Shown: in pieces, positions 1 through 7,400 of the stretch
Position numbering within the stretch: position 1 is the stretch's first letter
Layout: each line of letters begins with the position of its first letter
Assembly (NCBI GenBank): GCA_946480715.1
Contig: CAMLKK010000073.1
Span: 1-9,535, forward strand
Length of the DNA: 9,535 bases
Reading direction: 5' to 3'
From: an uncultured Bacteriovorax sp.
GTDB lineage: Bacteria; Bdellovibrionota; Bacteriovoracia; Bacteriovoracales; Bacteriovoracaceae
Translations under genes and position numbers: made by a program
Notes under the pieces: model-generated
Seen by the model: the letters and a program-made list of their open reading frames with translations, nothing else
Told to the model about the DNA's origin: nothing
Database searches by the model: none

Positions 1-811
1 TCAACTCATCCATTAAGTTTTCTTTAGTGTGCAGACGTCCTGCCGTGTCAAGGATGCAGTAATCAGCTTTTTCATTGAGCGCAACCTGAAGAGCATCGTA
101 GCCAACACCAGAAGGATTGGCCCCTTCCTTAGCACGAATCATCTTTGCACCTGCGCGATCGCACCAGACTTGAAGTTGATCAACTGCTGCCGCACGAAAG
201 GTATCGCACGCTCCAACCACGACGTTTGCTCCTTGAGCGCGAAGTTTAGTTGCAAGCTTTCCTATCGTTGTAGTTTTACCAGCACCATTTACACCGACGA
301 TCATAATAACTTTTGTCATCTTCGGTGCATTTGGATCGTAAGCATAAAGCGATTGATCGATGTGAGCTTGTACAGGTTGCATTTTATCTTTGAGAAACGA
401 GAAGAGGAAAGTTTTGAAACTCTCTTCTGTCAAATCCCCTTCTTTGGCTTTTTTGTGAACTTCTTTCATTAAAGCATCGACAGTGTTTGTTCCGATGTCG
501 GCACCATAAAGAAGCTCTTCAAGTGACTCTACTTTTTCTTGATCAAGTGCTTGTCCTGAAAAAAGAGTAGTTAATTTTCCCCAAACTTCATTGCGTGAAC
601 GAGACAATCCAAGTTTCAATCTATCTTTGAAACTAACTTTTTTGGGTTCAACAACAACGACTGGTTCAGCTTTCGTTTCAACTTTTTGAGTCGTTGGAAT
701 TTCAACTTTAGGTTGCGGTGGTGGCGGCAGTTGTTTTTCTTTCTTCGATAAAAAAAAGAAAAGAGTTAAAGCAAAAACGATCAACCCAATGACGATATAT
801 AACCAATCCAT
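1..811 (-). CDS. ftsY: FtsY, signal recognition particle receptor GTPase (partial, N-terminal 270 residues)
   Basis: FtsY is the membrane-side receptor of the signal recognition particle; its GTPase pairs with that of Ffh to deliver ribosomes making membrane proteins to the Sec translocon. The frame opens at an ATG (809-811) preceded by AAGGG and runs off the left edge. Residues about 3-21 form one hydrophobic membrane segment, followed by KKEK and a proline/valine-rich linker (about 26-50) and then the helical N domain. The SRP GTPase motifs are in order: G1 GVNGAGKTTT at 173-182, DTFRAAA at 203-209 and G3 DTAGR at 255-259. The G4 and G5 motifs and the C-terminus (roughly 100 residues by family comparison) lie outside. 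The G1 sequence and DTFRAAA context match FtsY rather than Ffh or FlhF. A true membrane anchor replaces the long acidic A domain known from E. coli. It is divergent from epmA and likely has its own promoter. Confidence 0.96.
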   Translation of the reverse strand, partial: MDWLYIVIGLIVFALTLFFFLSKKEKQLPPPPQPKVEIPTTQKVETKAEPVVVVEPKKVSFKDRLKLGLSRSRNEVWGKLTTLFSGQALDQEKVESLEELLYGADIGTNTVDALMKEVHKKAKEGDLTEESFKTFLFSFLKDKMQPVQAHIDQSLYAYDPNAPKMTKVIMIVGVNGAGKTTTIGKLATKLRAQGANVVVGACDTFRAAAVDQLQVWCDRAGAKMIRAKEGANPSGVGYDALQVALNEKADYCILDTAGRLHTKENLMDEL

Positions 812-847
812 AAAACCCTTTTATAAACCCATGTTTAAAGCTGCTAG

Positions 848-876
848 AAGATAAGACAAGTTGTCTTTTTTTTCAA
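848..876 (-). promoter_or_regulatory. Candidate sigma-70-type promoter of ftsY
   Basis: On the minus strand, TTGAAA (876-871) is followed after 17 bases by TATCTT (853-848), giving 5/6 and 4/6 matches to the -35 and -10 consensus. The predicted transcript would start about 30 bases before the ftsY ATG. The -10 box lies at the edge of the dyad at 853-867, so a protein bound there could block it. This is a consensus match only. Confidence 0.35.
853..867. repeat. Perfect 15-bp dyad (7-1-7) between ftsY and epmA
   Basis: AAGACAA-G-TTGTCTT is a perfect inverted repeat with seven-base arms around a single central base. It sits in the divergent promoter region and overlaps the spacer and -10 edge of the candidate ftsY promoter, so an operator is the natural reading. 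It could also fold as a short AAGAC/GTCTT hairpin followed by T residues on the plus strand, but no plus-strand gene upstream needs a terminator. Confidence 0.45.
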
Positions 877-877
877 C

Positions 878-905
878 TTGCATAGCGAGGGAATTCTTAT
901 ATATT
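878..905 (+). promoter_or_regulatory. Weak candidate promoter of epmA
   Basis: TTGCAT (878-883) and TATATT (900-905) are separated by 16 bases; the -10 matches consensus at 5/6 but the -35 at only 3/6. A start site a few bases downstream would leave an almost leaderless mRNA for the ATG at 916 and would exclude the TTG at 904. Only the -10 element is persuasive. Confidence 0.25.
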
Positions 906-915
906 GTGCCTAAAC

Positions 916-1887
916 ATGAGAAAAGAAAAACTACACGCTCAATTTCACTTGCTTTGGGCCATCCGCCAACATTTTCAATCCGAAGGCTTTTTGGATGTCT
1001 TGACTCCGACCATGGTCAAAAATCCTGGTATGGAAACGCACATTCATCCCTTTCAAGTGGCCCATGCAAAATCACAGAGCATGAGCTCCTGGTATCTCAA
1101 TACGTCGCCTGAATTTCACATGAAAGAACTTCTTTCACTGGGATTCGAAAACATTTTTACCTTAGGATATGCGTTTAGAGATGAGCCCGATGCCACTAAT
1201 CATCGTCCTCAATTTCTTATGCTCGAGTGGTATCGCACGCAGGCCCACTATTCTAAAATCATGGATGACTGTGAGAAGCTCACTCAATCATCACTTCAAT
1301 TTTTAGAAAGTAAAAATGTTCGAGTTGATCAAGATTTAAAAAACGCAAAATTTGAAAGAGCTACTATTCAAGAAATTTTCCAAGATATGTTGAAGATAGA
1401 CATTCTCGACTTTCTTGAAACTAAAGATTTGCGTGAACTCATTGAGAAAAATTTTAAAGATGTTCCTCTCCCTGTTAGAGGCGAAGAACTGGCTTGGGAT
1501 GATTATTACTTCCTATTGTTCCTCAATAAAATTGAGCCGCATCTCACTCATTATCCCTATCTCCTTCTCTACGAGTTTCCTTTTCACTTAAGTGCACTCT
1601 CAACATTAAAAACTGATGATCCTCGTGTGTGTGAACGATTTGAAATTTATTCAAAAGGAATTGAGCTCTGCAATTGTTTCAATGAACTTCGAAATATTGA
1701 AGAACAGAAAAAAAGATTTCAATTTCAGGCGGAAGAAAAAGAAAAACTTTATCACTATCGATTACCGGAACCGACAGTTCTCTATCAAGCTCTCAACAAA
1801 GGTTTTCCACCTTCCGCGGGAATAGCTCTCGGAGTTGAACGCTTTTTAAAAGTGCTCACGGGAATTGAGAATCCGTTCTGGGAATAA
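916..1887 (+). CDS. epmA: EpmA/GenX/PoxA, elongation factor P beta-lysine ligase
   Basis: EpmA is a shortened paralogue of class II lysyl-tRNA synthetase that lacks the tRNA anticodon-binding domain. It activates (R)-beta-lysine with ATP and attaches it to a lysine of elongation factor P, which relieves ribosome stalling at polyproline. At about 323 residues the length matches the family (E. coli 325). Visible motifs are motif 1 around FLDVLTPTM (25-33), TSPEFHMKELL, motif 2 FRDEPDATNHRPQF...EWYR (87-107) and motif 3 GIALGVERFL. The alanine in motif 3 is where lysyl-tRNA synthetases carry glycine, which favours EpmA. The substrate loop reads ELCNCFNEL (from 250) instead of the usual ELANGF-EL. 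The ATG at 916 was chosen over TTG at 904; neither has a well-placed ribosome-binding site (GAGGG at 887-891 is 12 bases from the TTG). EpmB, which makes beta-lysine in the known pathway, is not in the window. Confidence 0.9.
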   Translation: MRKEKLHAQFHLLWAIRQHFQSEGFLDVLTPTMVKNPGMETHIHPFQVAHAKSQSMSSWYLNTSPEFHMKELLSLGFENIFTLGYAFRDEPDATNHRPQFLMLEWYRTQAHYSKIMDDCEKLTQSSLQFLESKNVRVDQDLKNAKFERATIQEIFQDMLKIDILDFLETKDLRELIEKNFKDVPLPVRGEELAWDDYYFLLFLNKIEPHLTHYPYLLLYEFPFHLSALSTLKTDDPRVCERFEIYSKGIELCNCFNELRNIEEQKKRFQFQAEEKEKLYHYRLPEPTVLYQALNKGFPPSAGIALGVERFLKVLTGIENPFWE

Positions 1888-1890
1888 TTA
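1885..1890. other. Abutting convergent stop codons (epmA and exported protein gene)
   Basis: TAA of epmA (1885-1887) is followed directly by TTA, the reverse complement of the TAA that ends the minus-strand gene (1888-1890). There is no intergenic base and no hairpin-plus-T-run terminator, so each transcript must extend into the opposite gene or end by another mechanism. Confidence 0.9.
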
Positions 1891-2694
1891 CATCATGCTA
1901 TTGAGAGCAGTATGTAACTTAATGATCACTTCCGATTTCAAATGTTGTTGAGGAACTTTTGAAGCCCAAGCTTTGTGTTCTTCAGGGACTGTGATTTTTC
2001 TCAACTTATTCGACCATAATGTTGGAAATTTTGTAGCCAGATCAGCGGACATGATCGCATACCATTTTTCGAGATCTTCACGATTTGTTCCAAAAGCATC
2101 TACCATATCAAGAGATTTTTCTGTGATTAAACGCTTGAGAGTGAATACACTCATTCCTTCAAAACGTTTCTTTTCAATTTTCACACCTAAATATTTTGCA
2201 TAAAAATAAACAGCGAAATCAGCTGTGGCCGATTTAACTGGTTTATCCCATTCTTCCATCCCCGCATATGTAGCATCGAGAACGAGTGCACGATAAACAC
2301 CCTCACGAGTTCCGCCTTGAGTGAGTACATTCATAAACTGATTTATTTCTTCGTCTGTTGGTTTAGCTTGTCTCGTTGCTTCGTACACTTCTATTAGGTA
2401 GGCATAACTAAATTTTTGTTCAACATCAGCAGGCAATTTAATGGGATCTTCTTTTTTATCGTAAACAGCAGTTGAGCGAGCATCGCTTATAATTTTAGGC
2501 AATTCTGGCATTTGCATTTCTGGTTTAGGAGGAATTGGCGCTGGTCCAATGAGCTTAACAGTCCATTCATCACCTAAATATTTTTGGAGATGAGGCCGCA
2601 TTTTTTCGGTGAACGGTACTTCTTTCTTCATCGTCTCTTGGGCGTAAACCATGTGAATTGATAAGGCCATAATGAAAAGTAGTACTAGTCTCAA
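1888..2694 (-). CDS. Exported protein of unknown function, possibly with a DUF4214-like segment
   Basis: I do not recognise this 268-residue protein. It has a signal peptide: basic start, hydrophobic stretch LVLLFIMALSIHMV, and a likely signal peptidase I site after VYA (A18|Q19). There is no cysteine, so it is not a lipoprotein and forms no disulfides. A proline-rich linker lies at about 50-66, and the rest looks helical and charged. Residues about 98-148 (YLIEVYEATRQAKPT...GGTREGVYRALVLDATY...E) loosely recall the DUF4214 pattern of Y...R.P....L..G.SR..V...., which is a weak by-eye resemblance. The TTG start is supported by AGGAG at 2701-2705, six bases upstream. It lies 85 bases downstream of the DHp gene on the same strand, so readthrough from that operon is possible, though it has its own good ribosome-binding site. 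Its stop abuts the epmA stop. Confidence 0.85.
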   Translation of the reverse strand: MRLVLLFIMALSIHMVYAQETMKKEVPFTEKMRPHLQKYLGDEWTVKLIGPAPIPPKPEMQMPELPKIISDARSTAVYDKKEDPIKLPADVEQKFSYAYLIEVYEATRQAKPTDEEINQFMNVLTQGGTREGVYRALVLDATYAGMEEWDKPVKSATADFAVYFYAKYLGVKIEKKRFEGMSVFTLKRLITEKSLDMVDAFGTNREDLEKWYAIMSADLATKFPTLWSNKLRKITVPEEHKAWASKVPQQHLKSEVIIKLHTALNSMM

Positions 2695-2700
2695 GCAGAT

Positions 2701-2705
2701 CTCCT
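2701..2705 (-). promoter_or_regulatory. Ribosome-binding site fixing a TTG start
   Basis: AGGAG on the minus strand, six bases before TTG (2694-2692), is an ideal Shine-Dalgarno placement. It decides the TTG start of the exported protein, which also gives a well-formed signal peptide. The rest of the 85-base gap (2695-2779) holds no clear terminator or promoter. Confidence 0.75.
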
Positions 2706-2779
2706 ATATGTTTGAACTGCTTAAAGTTTAGCAAAACGCATAGGGATTAAAAGAATCTTCTAAAGAGGAAGGATTTGAC

Positions 2780-2974
2780 TCATGATTGGCCGTAGTACTC
2801 TTTCAGGACGCGATCAAGCTCTTCGAGCTTCAGCTTTGTTAGTGGAATAATTCTCTCAACTAATTCTTGATTGGTTTTCCATTCTTCATTGATGAGCTCA
2901 ACCGCGCCCAAGATTGAAGAGAGATTAGCATTAATATCGTGATTAAACTTTGAGCGATCTTTATCCACCGACAT
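2780..2974 (-). CDS. 64-residue stand-alone histidine-kinase DHp-like protein (putative phosphotransfer or modulator)
   Basis: This small protein resembles only the dimerisation/histidine-phosphotransfer (DHp, HisKA-type) hairpin of a sensor kinase. The H-box is FNHDINANLSSILGAVELI (10-28) with candidate phospho-acceptor H12. A second amphipathic helix (about 36-60) contains ERIIPLTKLKLEELDRVLKEYY. There is no sensor domain, no membrane segment and no N, G1 or G2 box of an ATP-binding domain, and the 85 bases downstream leave no room for one. Two such chains could form the four-helix bundle that docks a receiver. The ATG (2974-2972) lies inside the last codons of the response regulator gene, overlapping it by 14 bases, with only a weak upstream GAG, so translation is probably coupled. 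The usual asparagine or threonine four residues after the histidine is alanine here. That weakens a phosphatase role and leaves phosphotransfer, sequestration or a decayed kinase as options. Confidence 0.72.
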   Translation of the reverse strand: MSVDKDRSKFNHDINANLSSILGAVELINEEWKTNQELVERIIPLTKLKLEELDRVLKEYYGQS

Positions 2975-4307
2975 TTTCTGTTCTCGCTTTTAAATTAGTC
3001 ATGATTCGATAAAAAGAATTATTGGATAATTTTAAATCGGCCATTGTCTTGCGTACTTTATCAGAATTATCCGCAAGCACTTGTTCGACAATTTGATTTT
3101 CAATCATTTCAATATAAGCATTAAGTCCCATGCTCTTCACAAGATCCAGATCGATTGCTTTAGTGTTTTTTGAAGCTCTATTGCTTGAAGTGAATAATCC
3201 ATTCAAGTCTTGAAGTTTAATCAGACCTGTTGAACGAGTTCTCAGAATTTCGATAATTCTTTCCATCTCGCGAACATTTCCAGGCCAGTTGTGATTTATA
3301 AAAACGTCTTTAACTTCTGGAGATAGTATGATTTTTCGATCGCCTCGCCTTAAAAAATAGTTGGCGATAGAGAGAATATCTTGCTTGCGCTCTCGTAAAC
3401 TTTTTAAGCGAACATTAAAGCCTTCGATTCTGAAATAGAAATCTTGTCGAAATTCTCCGCTCTCAATTTTGGAACTTAAATCCTCGCAAGTCGCACTGAT
3501 TAAGCGAAAATGACTTTTAACTGGTTTTTCACTACCTACTGGATAAAAAACTTTTTCTTCGATAGCCTTCAAAAGTTTCTTTTGCATATTTGTAGAGAGA
3601 GTTGCAATTTCGTCCAGAAATAATGTTCCACCATCAGCTAATTCCAAGAGCCCTTTTTTATTTTTTAGAGCACCTGTGAACGCACCTTTTTCATGTCCAA
3701 AAAGTTCAGACTCAATTAAGGACTCAGTCACTTCAGCGCAATTGAGATGAACGAATGGTTTAGATTCATCAATAAGTTGATGCACATATTTTGCAAGAAA
3801 TGTTTTTCCCGTTCCTGTTTCGCCTGTAATTAACAAAGGCTGAGATGAGTGAATCGCCTGCTCTATGATTGTGAGTTGTTGTTTGAGACTTTCATCTGTC
3901 GTCAAAAAAAACTCTTCGAGCTTTTTGAGATTTGCGTTTTTTGTTGAACTCAGTTCAATTTTTCTTATGACAAAATCGATTGAATCTTTTGTGAATGGTT
4001 TGCTTAAAAAATCACTACAGCCATTTTCATAAGCATGCGTGATAATTTCTTCTTCCTCTCTTCCACTAAGTACAATTGGATGAATATTTTTTTCGATAGC
4101 TTCTTTGACGAGTTCAAGTCCAATCAAATCCACTTCCAAATCAAGATCAAAAAAGGCCAGATCGAATTTTCTCATCTCCATCAGAAGACGCGCCTCTTTA
4201 GCATTGCTTGCTTCGGCAACAAGTCCAATGTTTTTTAAACGAGTGACGAGGTTCAATCGAGAAAGTTCATCGTCCTCAACAACCAGTATGGATAAATGAT
4301 TTTTCAT
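2961..4307 (-). CDS. NtrC-family sigma-54-dependent response regulator
   Basis: A complete three-domain enhancer-binding protein of 448 residues. The receiver (about 5-118) has acidic pair D12/D13, phospho-acceptor D54 in DLAFFDLDL, S81 and the K103-P104 pair. The AAA+ domain (about 135-360) has Walker A GETGTGKT (162-169), the sigma-54 contact loop GAFTGA (208-213), Walker B TLFLDEI (228-234), an arginine-finger region FRQDFYFR, LRERKQDI, and WPGNVRE (341-347). A Fis-type helix-turn-helix ends the chain (about 403-440, KVRKTMADLKLSNNSFYRIM). All catalytic residues look intact, so phosphorylation should trigger oligomerisation and ATP-driven opening of sigma-54 promoters. I chose ATG at 4307 because it puts the acceptor at D54, as in NtrC; an in-frame GTG at 4340 would add 11 residues. 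Neither has a clear ribosome-binding site. The DHp-like gene follows with a 14-base overlap, and no full sensor kinase is present. Confidence 0.93.
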   Translation of the reverse strand: MKNHLSILVVEDDELSRLNLVTRLKNIGLVAEASNAKEARLLMEMRKFDLAFFDLDLEVDLIGLELVKEAIEKNIHPIVLSGREEEEIITHAYENGCSDFLSKPFTKDSIDFVIRKIELSSTKNANLKKLEEFFLTTDESLKQQLTIIEQAIHSSQPLLITGETGTGKTFLAKYVHQLIDESKPFVHLNCAEVTESLIESELFGHEKGAFTGALKNKKGLLELADGGTLFLDEIATLSTNMQKKLLKAIEEKVFYPVGSEKPVKSHFRLISATCEDLSSKIESGEFRQDFYFRIEGFNVRLKSLRERKQDILSIANYFLRRGDRKIILSPEVKDVFINHNWPGNVREMERIIEILRTRSTGLIKLQDLNGLFTSSNRASKNTKAIDLDLVKSMGLNAYIEMIENQIVEQVLADNSDKVRKTMADLKLSNNSFYRIMTNLKARTENVGG

Positions 4308-4385
4308 GAGGTCATCATAGAGAGAAAACGAATTTCCCACTATGAAAACTTGTAAGGCCTATAGATTTTTCATTACTGCCCATAA

Positions 4386-4406
4386 TTGTGTGCGATTTTC
4401 ACACAA
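4386..4406. repeat. Perfect dyad TTGTGTG-N7-CACACAA between regulator and lipoprotein genes
   Basis: Seven-base arms TTGTGTG (4386-4392) and CACACAA (4400-4406) flank a seven-base AT-rich spacer, the geometry of a dimeric regulator site. It lies about 80 bases before the regulator ATG and 90 before the lipoprotein ATG, so it could serve either gene. The half-sites recall the TGTG/CACA theme of CRP-type sites, but the spacing does not fit TGTGA-N6-TCACA. Autoregulation by the NtrC-type protein is possible but unproven. The rest of the gap (4308-4497) is very AT-rich toward the lipoprotein gene, with no clear sigma-54 element. Confidence 0.5.
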
Positions 4407-4490
4407 AACGGACCATTAAATTCATAACAACCAAGCGAAATCGTTGGTCTTTTAGGCTTTTCTAAATATTTATTAAATTTTAACGATAAT

Positions 4491-4495
4491 AGGAG
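4491..4495 (+). promoter_or_regulatory. Ribosome-binding site of the lipoprotein gene, unusually close
   Basis: AGGAG ends only two bases before the ATG at 4498, much closer than the usual five to nine. The ATG is still favoured because it gives a complete lipoprotein signal peptide and no alternative start fits between it and the lipobox. Such short spacing may lower translation. Confidence 0.55.
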
Positions 4496-4497
4496 AT

Positions 4498-7400
4498 ATG
4501 AAAACGTTTAACAAAAAACTCCTTTCAACGACTTTCCTAGCAACCTTCTTATTATCAGGCTGTATGCCCGATAGTTTAACACAATTCAAGAAGGATCCTC
4601 CTAAAAAGGCGCCTACAATTACAGATGGTAATGGCGGGACAACCGCGCCACCTGTTGATGAGGACGGGAAGGTTATCGATACTTCGAGTTTCGTTGATCC
4701 TGGAATTTTCAAATACCGTCAAGGTGAAAACTCATTCACATCAAAAAGTTTAGAAGTGAGCCAATCATATACTTTCGAGCCTGTGTTCGACGGTACGATT
4801 CAGATTGGTGATAAGAGAGAAAAAATTCTCAAAAAATGTGAGCTCGTTTCCTCTACTCCACTTCCTCCTGGTCTAAATCTTATTCCTGAAACATGTAACA
4901 TTAGTGGTATTGCTCTTCAACGTTACACAGACACGAGTATAACTAATTATGGTAAGCCAATTTCTTATACGATTCGTCTTACGTATCTTTCTAAGGCCGG
5001 TACGAACAAAACTTTAGACACTGTTATTAGTCTCGGAGTTTATGACCGTCTATCAAGTATTGCTTATTCTCAAAACGACAAATTGCTTCTGCGTTTAAAT
5101 CAAAATCTAACGACAACTATGGACGCAATTAAAGTCAATATTATTGAAGATGATCCGTACGATCGCAATGGATTGATCAGTACTGTTGATGGAACTGTTG
5201 GTGTTGTAAAATTTGTCGATGCAAGCACTCAAAGAATTGGGATTGTAAAAATCATTCCAATAGAAGTTGAGGACATCACAGCCATTTCATACTTTGATAC
5301 ATCTAAAACTCCTCCAACTGAACAGTACCCTTCACTGACTACTGCTCGTTTTATCAGTAACAATGCAGATACATCTGGATCGAACGATGCTGTTGGTAAA
5401 GTTGTAAAACTTTATCGCCCAAGCGCAAGCAGTACACGCGGGATCATTTATGTTGAAACAATCTCTGATGGAATCTACTTCCAAGACGGACAATACATTG
5501 ATGATGTGAAATCTTACGTTGGTAGTGCAACGAGAATTACTACAAGAAACGCAACAACAGGAAGAATTGGTGTTGATGATCAATTTGTAATCAGAAGAAT
5601 CAATAACTCATTTATCGTTGATAACGACTATCAATTTTTCTCGGAAAATTTTACTATCACTTCATTGATCAGAGTTTTTGAACCTGGTACACCAATCGAG
5701 TCTGGGCCAAGAATTAAGTTACTCGACAACCCTACACTCGACGCTGAAAATGGCGTGTTGTTTACTGTTTCACCTGCTCTACCTTCTGGCTTAAATCTAG
5801 ATCCTCAGACGGGAGAAATCACAGGTACTTTTACAAGTACTTTGGATGGTTCTTCATTTGTCATCACTGCAACAAACCCTTTAGGTTCAGTGAACGTACA
5901 AGTTGGTTTGGGTGCGATTTATGCTCCTAAAGATTTCAACTATACAAACAGACAATTAATAAGTGTGACGAGTGCCGATAAGTTTAATGAAGGTGAATCA
6001 TTGTTCCAGCCAATTGTTCCGCCAATGGAAGAAAACATAAAAGCACGAATTCTGCGTAAAATAACTTCTACGGCCAGCAATCACAAACTAAGTATTGAGA
6101 CTCTTAATGGCTCGTTCGCTGCCGGAGTAAGTTTAGACAGCGGAAATGCTTATTACAGTGAAAAAAGCTTTGTCCCATCGACTTCAATTGTTCCGACTTC
6201 ATCAACTTCAGCAACAGCACCAATACTTGTGGACTACAACATTGCTCTAACTCTTACGAGTACGACAAACTTTGTTGTTGATGGATATGTTTCAAATGCG
6301 GCCGGAGCTGTGGGACGTATCGTTTATAAAGACGGTACGACAATCTATATTCAACAATTCACTCCAGGTGATCCTGCTGTCTATGCGGCCTTCACTCAAG
6401 GAGAATCTGTAAGAAACTCAGAGGTCTATGCTTCTGGAACAACTACTACGACCATTGCTCAAGTTGAATCATCTAATTTAAAAATCACAATTAGTGCGAA
6501 TGCTTCTAATGACACTGATGCGGATACATTTGCTGACTTCAGAGTTGGTTACGATATTATTTCAAGTGGTAACCTGGCAGCATATACATATGATATCGAT
6601 GCCACAGATAGAATTTTGAGTGTGAGTGATATCACGAAGAAACCTGCAAGTGCTCCTTACTTTGTTAATGGTCAGACATTATATGCAAGTGAAGAAGCAG
6701 GAACTGGTCCAACAAGAACAATCACAGGCGTTACTTCAGATAATACAATTTTCCTTGAAGTTGGTACTAGCATCGAGCTTAAGTCACAACTTAAACAAGG
6801 TAACAACCTCATCTTCAGCGTTTCACCAAAGTTACCTACGGGTTTAACTTTAAATACGCGTACAGGTGTTATTACAGGTAAGCCAACATTAAAAACATCA
6901 ATGAAAGAGTACACAGTCTCGGCCATCAACCTCAATGGACGCGTCGACTACATCTTTAATCTGGAAGTAAGAGACTACTACAAGGTTTCTGATCTCTCGG
7001 GTGCTCCTTCGTTTATCATGCACAAGTTTGGATCTAATCAACAAAATCGTGCTTGTCGTATTAATGCGACAGACATCATCGAAGGCAAAGGTCTAAGAGA
7101 TATTAGATGTGTGTTGGATGCTGAAGAACTGGATCTTCACAATATTAAAATGAAGCTGCAGACAAGTATTGGACCAGGGGTCTGTGAGTTCGTGAATGTT
7201 ACTCCATTCTCATTTAACAAATACCCACCAACACAAACGCCAACAACAACTGAATACTTTGTTTATAAAGGACTAGCTGTTGCTGCTGATACGCCAGATA
7301 TCACAAAAGCAAGACCTGATATCCCTACAGCTGACATTTGTGCTGGTAACTATACGACATCAAGCGGACCAAATTGTGATGCCGGAAGTTTCAAATATAC

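Noticed and set aside
29..472. Long plus-strand open frame
   Set aside because: It is antisense to the well-conserved ftsY GTPase motifs and has no ribosome-binding site or recognisable product.
853..875. Intrinsic terminator (short hairpin followed by T run) on the plus strand
   Set aside because: The stem is only five base pairs and no plus-strand gene lies upstream to be terminated.
2695..2779. Remnant of a kinase ATP-binding domain after the DHp-like gene
   Set aside because: The 85 bases contain no readable N or G box in any frame and end at the ribosome-binding site of the next gene.
4401..4415. Sigma-54-like element on the minus strand upstream of the regulator (TGG...N10...GT)
   Set aside because: The -24 half is partly matched, but the invariant GC of the -12 element is GT, so it does not meet the consensus.
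4445..4457. Sigma-54-like GG...GC upstream of the lipoprotein gene
   Set aside because: The GG and GC are separated by eight bases, whereas sigma-54 promoters need ten.
4485..4490. GATAAT as a -10 box for the lipoprotein gene
   Set aside because: It lies only seven bases before the ATG and directly before the ribosome-binding site, so transcription would start inside the coding sequence.
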